Assembly: GCA_963978545.1 (NCBI GenBank)
Contig: OZ021723.1
Location: 100,162,002 to 100,226,001 of the forward strand
Origin: Linyphia triangularis
Lineage: Eukaryota > Arthropoda > Arachnida > Araneae > Linyphiidae
DNA length: 64,000 bases
Reading direction: 5' to 3'
Part shown: piece after piece, positions 35,401 to 48,300 of the stretch
Layout of the letters: the number at the start of each line of letters is the position of its first letter
How positions within the stretch are numbered: the first letter of the stretch is position 1
Translations under genes and position numbers: made by a program
Notes under the pieces: generated by a model
What the model was told of the DNA's origin: nothing
Databases searched by the model: none
The model's input: the letters and a program-made list of their open reading frames with translations, nothing else

Positions 35401-36672
35401 ATTGAGCAGTAAAATGTAGTTAAAATGACGATTCGGTTGTGGAAATTGATTGGGGTGATGATTTTTATGACACAAGGTGCAAAAAGATTGTGGAAATTGA
35501 AAAATTAGAAATTTTTCATACAATTAACACGGGAAAATTAAAGATGAAAAACTTTTAAACTGAACAGATTTGGACCAAACTTTGACCACCTTCGCATTTT
35601 TTTTATATTAAAAAATTGGAAATGTAGATTCTAATATATAAAAGCTTCAATTTCGCCAAAGGAAAAAAAATTGAGATTTTTACTCTTTGAAGAATAATTC
35701 ATTGAATATAGAACCCCCATGTATATTCAATATGTGAAATTTGCATTTCTCGACGTAAAATATAGTTATAATGACGATTTGATTGTGGACATTGATTGGG
35801 GTGATGATTTTTATGACACAAGGTGTAAAAAGATTGTGAAAATTGAAAAATTTGAAATTTCCCATACAATTAACATGGGAAAATTAAAGATGAAAAACTT
35901 TTAAACTGAACAGATTTGGACCAAACTTTGACCACCTTCGCATTTTTTTTATGTTAAAAAATTGGAAATGTAGATTCTCCTATATAAAAGCTTCAATTTC
36001 GCCAAAGGAAAAAAAATTAAGATTTTTACTTTTTGAAAAATAATTCATTGAATATCGTCCCCCATGTATTTTCAATACGTGAAATTTGCATTTCTTGACA
36101 TTGAGCAGTAAAATATAGTTATAATGACGATTTGATTGTGGAAATTGATTGGGGTAATGATTTTTATGACACAAGGTGCAAAAAGATTGTGAAAATTGCA
36201 AAATTTGAAATTTCCCATACAATTAACATGGGAAAATTAAAGATGAAAAACTTTTAAACTGAACAGATTTGGAATAACCTTTGACCAATTTCGGATTTTT
36301 TTTATGTTATAAATTTGGAATTAGAGATTCTCCTATATAAAAGCTTTAATTTCGCCAAAGGAAAAAAAATTGAGATTTTTACTTTTTGAAGAATAATTCA
36401 TTGAATATAGAACCCCCATGTATTTTCAATAGGTAAAATTTGCATTTCTCGACGTAAAATATATTTATAATGACGATTTGATTGTGGAAATTGATTGGGG
36501 TGATGATTTTTATGACACAAGGTGCAAAAAGATTGTGAAATTTGAAAAATTTGAAATTTCCCATACAATTAACATGGGAAAATTAAAGATGAAAAACTTT
36601 TAAACTGAAAAGATTTGGACCAAACTTTGACCACTTTCGCATTTTTTTTATGTTAAAAAATAGGAAATGTAG
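32479..36672. repeat. Hexamer HOR B C D C E A, two tandem copies
   Basis: Copy 1 starts: 32479 B, 32832 C, 33178 D, 33531 C, 33877 E, 34230 A. Copy 2: 34576 B, 34929 C, 35275 D, 35628 C, 35974 E, 36327 A. The offset is exactly 2097 bp. Both E monomers share TTTGGAATAACC where all other E copies have TTTGGACCAACC. This private change was duplicated with the unit, so the duplication is recent. Confidence 0.94.
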
Positions 36673-38070
36673 ATTCTCCTATATAAAAGCTTCAATTTCG
36701 CCAAAGGAAAAAAAATTGAGATTTTTACTTTTTGAAAAATAATTCATTGAATATCGTCCCCCATGTATTTTCAATACGTGAAATTTGCATTTTTTGACAT
36801 TGAGCAGTAAAATGTAGTTATAATGACGATTCGATTGTGGAAATTGATTGGGGTGATGATTTTTATGACACAAGGTGCAAAAAGATTGTGAAAATTGAAA
36901 AATTTGAAATTTCCCATACAATTAACATGGGAAAATTAAAGATGAAAATCTTTTAAACTGATCAGATTTGGACCAAACTTTGACCACCTTCGCATTTTTT
37001 TTATGTTAAAAAATTGGAAATGTAGATTCTAATATATAAAAGCTTCAATTTCGCCAAAGGAAAAAAAATTGAGATTTTTACTCTTTGAAGAATAATTCAT
37101 TGAATATAGAACCCCCATGTATATTCAATATGTGAAATTTGCATTTCTCGACGTAAAATATAGTTATAATGACGATTTGATTGTGGACATTGATTGGGGT
37201 GATGATTTTTATGACACAAGGTGTAAAAAGATTGTGAAAATTGAAAAATTTGAAATTTCCCATACAATTAACATGGGAAAATTAAAGATGAAAAACTTTT
37301 AAACTGAACAGATTTGGACCAAACTTTGACCACCTTCGCATTTTTTTTATGTTAAAAAATTGGAAATGTAGATTCTCCTATATAAAAGCTTCAATTTCGC
37401 CAAAGGAAAAAAAATTAAGATTTTTACTTTTTGAAAAATAATTCATTGAATATCGTCCCCCATGTATTTTCAATACGTGAAATTTGCATTTCTTGACATT
37501 GAGCAGTAAAATATAGTTATAATGACGATTTGATTGTGGAAATTGATTGGGGTAATGATTTTTATGACACAAGGTGCAAAAAGATTGTAAAAATTGCAAA
37601 ATTTGAAATTTCCCATACAATTAACATGGGAAAATTAAAGATGAAAAACTTTTAAACTGAACAGATTTGGACCAACCTTTGACCAATTTCGGATTTTTTA
37701 TATGTTATAAATTTGGAATTAGAGATTCTCCTATATAAAAGCTTTAATTTCGCCAAAGGAAAAAAAATTGAGATTTTTACTTTTTGAAGAATAATTCATT
37801 GAATATAGAACCCCCATGTATTTTCAATAGGTAAAATTTGCATTTCTCGACGTAAAATATATTTATAATGACGATTTGATTGTGGAAATTGATTGGGGTG
37901 ATGATTTTTATGACACAAGGTGCAAAAAGATTGTGAAATTTGAAAAATTTGAAATTTCCCATACAATTAACATGGGAAAATTAAAGATGAAAAACTTTTA
38001 AACTGAAAAGATTTGGACCAAACTTTGACCACTTTCCCATTTTTTTTATGTTAAAAAATAGGAAATGTAG
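36673..38070. repeat. Tetramer B C E A (1398 bp)
   Basis: Starts: 36673 B, 37026 C, 37372 E, 37725 A. It is two 699-bp dimers. The A has CACTTTCCCATTTT in place of CACTTTCGCATTTT; that change reappears only near 45350, linking this junction to the second copy of the 15-mer block. Confidence 0.9.
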
Positions 38071-41000
38071 ATTCTCCTATATAAAAGCTTCAATTTCGCC
38101 AAAGGAAAAAAAATTGAGATTTTTACTTTTTGAAAAATAATTCATTGAATATCGTCCCCCATGTATTTTCAATACGTGAAATTTGCATTTTTTGACATTG
38201 AGCAGTAAAATGTAGTTATAATGACGATTCGATTGTGGAAATTGATTGGGGTGATGATTTTTATGACACAAGGTGAAAAAGATCGTAAAATTTCGAAAAT
38301 TGAAATTTCCTATACAATTAACATGGGGAAAATTGAAAATGAAAAATATTTAAACTGCACTGATTTGGACCAACCTTTGACCATCTTCACATTTTTTTTA
38401 TGTTAAAAAATTGGAAATGTAGATTCTAATATATAAAAGCTTCAATTTCGCCAAAGGAAAAAAAATTGAGATTTTTACTTTTTGAAAAATAATTCATTGA
38501 ATATCGTCCCCCATGTATTTTCAATACGTGAAATTTGCATTTTTTGACATTGAGCAGTAAAATGTAGTTATAATGACGATTCGATTGTGGAAATTGATTG
38601 GGGTGATGATTTTTATGACACAAGGTGCAAAAAGATTGTGAAAATTGAAAAATTTGAAATTTCCCATACAATTAACATGGGAAAATTAAAGATGAAAATC
38701 TTTTAAACTGATCAGATTTGGACCAAACTTTGACCACCTTCGCATTTTTTTTATGTTAAAAAATTGGAAATGTAGATTCTAATATATAAAAGCTTCAATT
38801 TCGCCAAAGGAAAAAAAATTTAGATTTTTACTCTTTGAAGAATAATTCATTGAATATAGAACCCCCATGTATATTCAATATGTGAAATTTGCATTTCTCG
38901 ACGTAAAATATAGTTATAATGACGATTTGATTGTGGACATTGATTGGGGTGATGATTTTTATGACACAAGGTGTAAAAAGATTGTGAAAATTGAAAAATT
39001 TGAAATTTCCCATACAATTAACATGGGAAAATTAAAGATGAAAAACTTTTAAACTGAACAGATTTGGACCAAACTTTGACCACCTTCGCATTTTTTTTAT
39101 ATTAAAAAATTGGAAATGTAGATTCTAATATATAAAAGCTTCAATTTCGCCAAAGGAAAAAAAAATGAGATTTTTACTTTTTGAAAAATAATTAATTGAA
39201 TATCGTCCCCCATGTATTTTCAATACGCGAAATTTCCATTTCTTGATATTGAGCAGTAAAATGTAGTTAAAATGACGATTCGGTTGTGGAAATTGATTGG
39301 GGTGATGATTTTTATGACACAAGGTGCAAAAAGATTGTGGAAATTGAAAAATTAGAAATTTCCCATACAATTAACACGGGAAAATTAAAGATGAAAAACT
39401 TTTAAACTGAACAGATTTGGACCAAACTTTGACCACCTTCGCATTTTTTTTATATTAAAAAATTGGAAATGTAGATTCTAATATATAAAAGCTTCAATTT
39501 CGCCAAAGGAAAAAAAAATGAGATTTTTACTCTTTGAAGAATAATTCATTGAATATAGAACCCCCATGTATATTCAATATGTGAAATTTGCATTTCTCGA
39601 CGTAAAATATAGTTATAATGACGATTTGATTGTGGACATTGATTGGGGTGATGATTTTTATGACACAAGGTGTAAAAAGATTGTGAAAATTGAAAAATTT
39701 GAAATTTCCCACACAATTAACATGGGAAAATTAAAGATGAAAAACTTTTAAACTGAACAGATTTGGACCAACCTTTGACCAATTTCGGATTTTTTTTATG
39801 TTATAAATTTGGAATTAGAGATTCTCCTATATAAAAGCTTTAATTTCGCCAAAGGAAAAAAAATTGAGATTTTTACTTTTTGAAGAATAATTCAATGAAT
39901 ATAGAACCCCCATGTATTTTCAATAGGTAAAATTTGCATTTCTCGACGTAAAATATATTTATAATGACGATTTGATTGTGGAAATTGATTGGGGTGATGA
40001 TTTTTATGACACAAGGTGCAAAAAGATTGTGAAAATTGAAAAATTTGAAATTTCCCATACAATTAACATGGGAAAATTAAAGATGAAAAACTTTTAAACT
40101 GAAAAGATTTGGACCAAACTTTGACCACTTTCGCATTTTTTTATGTTAAAAAATAGGAAATGTAGATTCTCCTATATAAAAGCTTCAATTTCGCCAAAGG
40201 AAAAAAAATTGAGATTTTTACTTTTTGAAAAATAATTCATTGAATATCGTCCCCCATGTATTTTCAATACGTGAAATTTGCATTTTTTGACATTGAGCAG
40301 TAAAATGTAGTTATAATGACGATTCGATTGTGGAAATTGATTGGGGTGATGATTTTTATGACACAAGGTGAAAAAGATCGTAAAATTTCGAAAATTGAAA
40401 TTTCCTATACAATTAACATGGGGAAAATTGAAAATGAAAAATATTTAAACTGCACTGATTTGGACCAACCTTTGACCATCTTCACATTTTTTTTATGTTA
40501 AAAAATTGGAAATGTAGATTCTAATATATAAAAGCTTCAATTTCGCCAAAGGAAAAAAAATTGAGATTTTTACTTTTTGAAGAATAATTCAATGAATGTA
40601 GAACCCCCATGTATTTTCAATAGGTAAAATTTGCATTTCTCGACGTAAAATATATTTATAATGACGATTTGATTGTGGAAATTGATTGGATTGATGATTT
40701 TTATGACACAAGGTGCAAAAAGATTGCGAAAATTGAAAAATGCGAAATTTTCCATACAATTAACATAGGGAAAATTAAAGATGAAAAACTTTTAAACTGA
40801 CCAGATTTGGACCAACCTTTGACCAATTTCGCATTTTTTTTATGTTATAAAATTGGAAATGTAGATTCTCCTATATAAAAGCTTCAATTTCGCCAAAGGA
40901 AAAAAAATTAAGATTTTTACTTTTTGAAAAATAATTCATTGAATATCGTCCCCCATGTATTTTCAATACGTGAAATTTGCATTTCTTGACATTGAGCAGT

Positions 41001-43314
41001 AAAATATAGTTATAATGACGATTTGATTGTGGAAATTGATTAAGGTAATGATTTTTATGACACAAGGTGCAAAAAGATTGTGAAAATTGCAAAATTTGAA
41101 ATTTCCCATACAATTAACATGGGAAAATTAAAGATGAAAAACTTTTAAACTGAACAGATTTGGACCAAACTTTGACCACTTTCGCATTTTTTTTATGTTA
41201 AAAAATTGGAAATGTAGATTCTCCTATATAAAAGCTTCAATTTCGCCAAAGGAAAAAAAATTAAGATTTTTACTTTTTGAAAAATAATTCATTAAATATC
41301 GTCCCCCATGTATTTTCAATACGTGAAATTTGCATTTCTTGACATTGAGCAGTAAAATATAGTTATAATGACGATTTGATTGTGGAAATTGATTGGGGTA
41401 ATGATTTTTATGACACAAGGTGCAAAAAGATTGTGAAAATTGAAAAATTTGAAATTTCCCATACAATTAACATGGGAAAATTAAAGATGAAAAACTTTTA
41501 AACTGAACAGATTTGGACCAAACTTTGACCATTTTCGCATTTTTTTTATGTTAAAAAATTGGAAATGTAGATTCTCCTATATAAAAGCTTCAATTTCGCC
41601 AAAGGAAAAAAAATTAAGATTTTTACTTTTTGAAAAATAATTCATTGAATATCGTCCCCCATGTATTTTCAATACGTGAAATTTGCATTTCTTGACATTG
41701 AGCAGTAAAATATAGTTATAATGACGATTTGATTGTGGAAATTGATTGGGGTAATGATTTTTATGACACAAGGTGCAAAAAGATTGTGAAAATTGCAAAA
41801 TTTGAAATTTCCCATACAATTAACATGGGAAAATTAAAGATGAAAAACTTTTAAACTGAACAGATTTGGACCAACCTTTGACCAATTTCGGATTTTTTTT
41901 ATGTTATAAATTTGGAATTAGAGATTCTCCTATATAAAAGCTTTAATTTCGCCAAAGGAAAAAAAATTGAGATTTTTACTTTTTGAAGAATAATTCATTG
42001 AATATAGAACCCCCATTTATTTTCAATAGGTAAAATTTGCATTTCTCGACGTAAAATATATTTATAATGACGATTTGATTGAGGAAATTGATAGGGGTGA
42101 TGATTTTTATGACACAAGGTGCAAAAAGATTGTGAAATTTGAAAAATTTGAAATTTCCCATACAATTAACATGGGAAAATTAAAGATGAAAAACTTTTAA
42201 ACTGAAAAGATTTGGACCAAACTTTGACCACTTTCGCATTTTTTTTATGTTAAAAAATAGGAAATGTAGATTCTCCTATATAAAAGCTTCAATTTCGCCA
42301 AAGGAAAAAAAATTGAGATTATTACTTTTTGAAGAATAATTCATTGAATATAGAACCCCCATGTATTTTCAATAGGTGAAATTTGCATTTCTCGACGTAA
42401 AATGTAGTTATAATGACGATTTGATTGTGGAAATTGATTGGGGGTGATGATTTTTATGACACAAGGTGAAAAAGATCGTAAAATTTCGAAAATTGAAATT
42501 TCCTATACAATTAACATGGGGAAAATTGAAAATGAAAAATATTTAAACTGCACTGATTTGGACCAACCTTTGACCATCTTCACATTTTTTTTATGTTAAA
42601 AAATTGGAAATGTAGATTCTAATATATAAAAGCTTCAATTTCGCCAAAGGAAAAAAAATTGAGATTTTTACTTTTTGAAAAATAATTCATTGAATATCGT
42701 CCCCCATGTATTTTCAATACGTGAAATTTGCATTTTTTGACATTGAGCAGTAAAATGTAGTTATAATGACGATTCGATTGTGGAAATTGATTGGGGTGAT
42801 GATTTTTATGACACAAGGTGCAAAAAGATTGTGAAAATTGAAAAATTTGAAATTTCCCATACAATTAACATGGGAAAATTAAAGATGAAAATCTTTTAAA
42901 CTGATCAGATTTGGACCAAACTTTGACCACCTTCGCATTTTTTTTATGTTAAAAAATTGGAAATGTAGATTCTAATATATAAAAGCTTCAATTTCGCCAA
43001 AGGAAAAAAAATTGAGATTTTTACTCTTTGAAGAATAATTCATTGAATATAGAACCCCCATGTATATTCAATATGTGAAATTTGCATTTCTCGACGTAAA
43101 ATATAGTTATAATGACGATTTGATTGTGGACATTGATTGGGGTGATGATTTTTATGACACAAGGTGTAAAAAGATTGTGAAAATTGAAAAATTTGAAATT
43201 TCCCATACAATTAACATGGGAAAATTAAAGATGAAAAACTTTTAAACTGAACAGATTTGGACCAAACTTTGACCACCTTCGCATTTTTTTTATGTTAAAA
43301 AATTGGAAATGTAG
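38071..43314. repeat. 15-mer block, copy 1: B/F B C D C' A B/F A/G E E' E A F B C
   Basis: Starts: 38071 B/F, 38423 B, 38776 C, 39122 D, 39475 C', 39821 A (345 bp), 40166 B/F, 40518 A/G, 40865 E, 41218 E', 41571 E, 41924 A, 42270 F, 42616 B, 42969 C. C' has a D-like start, type C body (with CCCACACAATTAAC) and an E-type tail. The A at 39821 has a shortened T6 tract and TTCAATGAATATAG. The E at 40865 has GATTAAGGTAATG. All of these marks recur in copy 2. Confidence 0.94.
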
Positions 43315-45392
43315 ATTCTCCAATATAAAAGCTTCAATTTCGCCAAAGGAAAAAAAATTGAGATTTTTACTCTTTGAAGAATAATTCATTGAATATAGAA
43401 CCCCCATGTATTTTCAATAGGTAAAATTTGCATTTCTCGACGTAAAATATATTTATAATGACGATTTGATTGTGGAAATTGATTGGGGTGATGATTTTTA
43501 TGACACAAGGTGCAAAAAGATTGTGAAATTTGAAAAATTTGAAATTTCCCATACAATTAACATGGGAAAATTAAAGATGAAAAACTTTTAAACTGAAAAG
43601 ATTTGGACCAAACTTTGACCACTTTCGCATTTTTTTTATGTTAAAAAATAGGAAATGTAGATTCTCCTATATAAAAGCTTCAATTTCGCCAAAGGAAAAA
43701 AAATTGAGATTTTTACTTTTTGAAAAATAATTCATTGAATATCGTCCCCCATGTATTTTCAATACGTGAAATTTGCATTTTTTGACATTGAGCAGTAAAA
43801 TGTAGTTATAATGACGATTCGATTGTGGAAATTGATTGGGGTGATGATTTTTATGACACAAGGTGCAAAAAGATTGTGAAAATTGAAAAATTTGAAATTT
43901 CCCATACAATTAACATGGGAAAATTAAAGATGAAAATCTTTTAAACTGATCAGATTTGGACCAAACTTTGACCACCTTCGCATTTTTTTTATGTTAAAAA
44001 ATTGGAAATGTAGATTCTAATATATAAAAGCTTCAATTTCGCCAAAGGAAAAAAAATTGAGATTTTTACTCTTCATTGAATATAGAACCCCCATGTATAT
44101 TCAATATGTGAAATTTGCATTTCTCGACGTAAAATATAGTTATAATGACGATTTGATTGTGGACATTGATTGGGGTGATGATTTTTATGACACAAGGTGT
44201 AAAAAGATTGTGAAAATTGAAAAATTTGAAATTTCCCATACAATTAACATGGGAAAATTAAAGATGAAAAACTTTTAAACTGAACAGATTTGGACCAAAC
44301 TTTGACCACCTTCGCATTTTTTTTATGTTAAAAAATTGGAAATGTAGATTCTCCTATATAAAAGCTTCAATTTCGCCAAAGGAAAAAAAATTAAGATTTT
44401 TACTTTTTGAAAAATAATTCATTGAATATCGTCCCCCATGTATTTTCAATACGTGAAATTTGCATTTCTTGACATTGAGCAGTAAAATATAGTTATAATG
44501 ACGATTTGATTGTGGAAATTGATTGGGGTAATGATTTTTATGACACAAGGTGCAAAAAGATTGTGAAAATTGCAAAATTTGAAATTTCCCATACAATTAA
44601 CATGGGAAAATTAAAGATGAAAAACTTTTAAACTGAACAGATTTGGACCAACCTTTGACCAATTTCGGATTTTTTTTATGTTATAAATTTGGAATTAGAG
44701 ATTCTCCTATATAAAAGCTTTAATTTCGCCAAAGGAAAAAAAATTGAGATTTTTACTTTTTGAAGAATAATTCATTGAATATAGAACCCCCATGTATTTT
44801 CAATAGGTAAAATTTGCATTTCTCGACGTAAAATATATTTATAATGACGATTTGATTGTGGAAATTGATTGGGGTGATGATTTTTATGACACAAGGTGCA
44901 AAAAGATTGTGAAATTTGAAAAATTTGAAATTTCCCATACAATTAACATGGGAAAATTAAAGATGAAAAACTTTTAAACTGAACAGATTTGGACCAAACT
45001 TTGACCACTTTCGCATTTTTTTTATGTTAAAAAATAGGAAATGTAGATTCTCCTATATAAAAGCTTCAATTTCGCCAAAGGAAAAAAAATTGAGATTATT
45101 ACTTTTTGAAGAATAATTCATTGAATATAGAACCCCCATGTATTTTCAATAGGTGAAATTTACATTTCTCGACGTAAAATGTAGTTATAATGACGATTTG
45201 ATTGTGGAAATTGATTGGGGTGATGATTTTTATGACACAAGGTGCAAAAAGATTGTGAAATTTGAAAAATTTGAAATTTCCCATACAATTAACATGGGAA
45301 AATTAAAGATGAAAAACTTTTAAACTGAAAAGATTTGGACCAAACTTTGACCACTTTCCCATTTTTTTTATGTTAAAAAATAGGAAATGTAG
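43315..45392. repeat. Linker segment A B C E A F/A
   Basis: Starts: 43315 A (with a C-like start, CCAATATAAAAG), 43661 B, 44014 C (334 bp, same 12-bp deletion as 15366), 44348 E, 44701 A, 45047 F/A hybrid. The last has the F mark GAGATTATTAC and F-type first half, then an A-type second half, giving a smooth entry into copy 2 of the 15-mer block. It also carries TTTACATTTCTCG, shared with 51336. Confidence 0.88.
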
Positions 45393-48300
45393 ATTCTCCT
45401 ATATAAAAGCTTCAATTTCGCCAAAGGAAAAAAAATTGAGATTTTTACTTTTTGAAAAATAATTCATTGAATATCGTCCCCCATGTATTTTCAATACGTG
45501 AAATTTGCATTTTTTGACATTGAGCAGTAAAATGTAGTTATAATGACGATTCGATTGTGGAAATTGATTGGGGTGATGATTTTTATGACACAAGGTGAAA
45601 AAGATCGTAAAATTTCGAAAATTGAAATTTCCTATACAATTAACATGGGGAAAATTGAAAATGAAAAATATTTAAACTGCACTGATTTGGACCAACCTTT
45701 GACCATCTTCACATTTTTTTTATGTTAAAAAATTGGAAATGTAGATTCTAATATATAAAAGCTTCAATTTCGCCAAAGGAAAAAAAATTGAGATTTTTAC
45801 TTTTTGAAAAATAATTCATTGAATATCGTCCCCCATGTATTTTCAATACGTGAAATTTGCATTTTTTGACATTGAGCAGTAAAATGTAGTTATAATGACG
45901 ATTCGATTGTGGAAATTGATTGGGGTGATGATTTTTATGACACAAGGTGCAAAAAGATTGTGAAAATTGAAAAATTTGAAATTTCCCATACAATTAACAT
46001 GGGAAAATTAAAGATGAAAATCTTTTAAACTGATCAGATTTGGACCAAACTTTGACCACCTTCGCATTTTTTTTATGTTAAAAAATTGGAAATGTAGATT
46101 CTAATATATAAAAGCTTCAATTTCGCCAAAGGAAAAAAAATTTAGATTTTTACTCTTTGAAGAATAATTCATTGAATATAGAACCCCCATGTATATTCAA
46201 TATGTGAAATTTGCATTTCTCGACGTAAAATATAGTTATAATGACGATTTGATTGTGGACATTGATTGGGGTGATGATTTTTATGACACAAGGTGTAAAA
46301 AGATTGTGAAAATTGAAAAATTTGAAATTTCCCATACAATTAACATGGGAAAATTAAAGATGAAAAACTTTTAAACTGAACAGATTTGGACCAAACTTTG
46401 ACCACCTTCGCATTTTTTTTATATTAAAAAATTGGAAATGTAGATTCTAATATATAAAAGCTTCAATTTCGCCAAAGGAAAAAAAAATGAGATTTTTACT
46501 TTTTGAAAAATAATTAATTGAATATCGTCCCCCATGTATTTTCAATACGCGAAATTTCCATTTCTTGATATTGAGCAGTAAAATGTAGTTAAAATGACGA
46601 TTCGGTTGTGGAAATTGATTGGGGTGATGATTTTTATGACACAAGGTGCAAAAAGATTGTGGAAATTGAAAAATTAGAAATTTCCCATACAATTAACACG
46701 GGAAAATTAAAGATGAAAAACTTTTAAACTGAACAGATTTGGACCAAACTTTGACCACCTTCGCATTTTTTTTATATTAAAAAATTGGAAATGTAGATTC
46801 TAATATATAAAAGCTTCAATTTCGCCAAAGGAAAAAAAAATGAGATTTTTACTCTTTGAAGAATAATTCATTGAATATAGAACCCCCATGTATATTCAAT
46901 ATGTGAAATTTGCATTTCTCGACGTAAAATATAGTTATAATGACGATTTGATTGTGGACATTGATTGGGGTGATGATTTTTATGACACAAGGTGTAAAAA
47001 GATTGTGAAAATTGAAAAATTTGAAATTTCCCACACAATTAACATGGGAAAATTAAAGATGAAAAACTTTTAAACTGAACAGATTTGGACCAACCTTTGA
47101 CCAATTTCGGATTTTTTTTATGTTATAAATTTGGAATTAGAGATTCTCCTATATAAAAGCTTTAATTTCGCCAAAGGAAAAAAAATTGAGATTTTTACTT
47201 TTTGAAGAATAATTCAATGAATATAGAACCCCCATGTATTTTCAATAGGTAAAATTTGCATTTCTCGACGTAAAATATATTTATAATGACGATTTGATTG
47301 TGGAAATTGATTGGGGTGATGATTTTTATGACACAAGGTGCAAAAAGATTGTGAAATTTGAAAAATTTGAAATTTCCCATACAATTAACATGGGAAAATT
47401 AAAGATGAAAAACTTTTAAACTGAAAAGATTTGGACCAAACTTTGACCACTTTCGCATTTTTTTATGTTAAAAAATAGGAAATGTAGATTCTCCTATATA
47501 AAAGCTTCAATTTCGCCAAAGGAAAAAAAATTGAGATTTTTACTTTTTGAAAAATAATTCATTGAATATCGTCCCCCATGTATTTTCAATACGTGAAATT
47601 TGCATTTTTTGACATTGAGCAGTAAAATGTAGTTATAATGACGATTCGATTGTGGAAATTGATTGGGGTGATGATTTTTATGACACAAGGTGAAAAAGAT
47701 CGTAAAATTTCGAAAATTGAAATTTCCTATACAATTAACATGGGGAAAATTGAAAATGAAAAATATTTAAACTGCACTGATTTGGACCAACCTTTGACCA
47801 TCTTCACATTTTTTTTATGTTAAAAAATTGGAAATGTAGATTCTAATATATAAAAGCTTCAATTTCGCCAAAGGAAAAAAAATTGAGATTTTTACTTTTT
47901 GAAGAATAATTCAATGAATATAGAACCCCCATGTATTTTCAATAGGTAAAATTTGCATTTCTCGACGTAAAATATATTTATAATGACGATTTGATTGTGG
48001 AAATTGATTGGATTGATGATTTTTATGACACAAGGTGCAAAAAGATTGCGAAAATTGAAAAATGCGAAATTTTCCATACAATTAACATAGGGAAAATTAA
48101 AGATGAAAAACTTTTAAACTGACCAGATTTGGACCAACCTTTGACCAATTTCGCATTTTTTTTATGTTATAAAATTGGAAATGTAGATTCTCCTATATAA
48201 AAGCTTCAATTTCGCCAAAGGAAAAAAAATTAAGATTTTTACTTTTTGAAAAATAATTCATTGAATATCGTCCCCCATGTATTTTCAATACGTGAAATTT

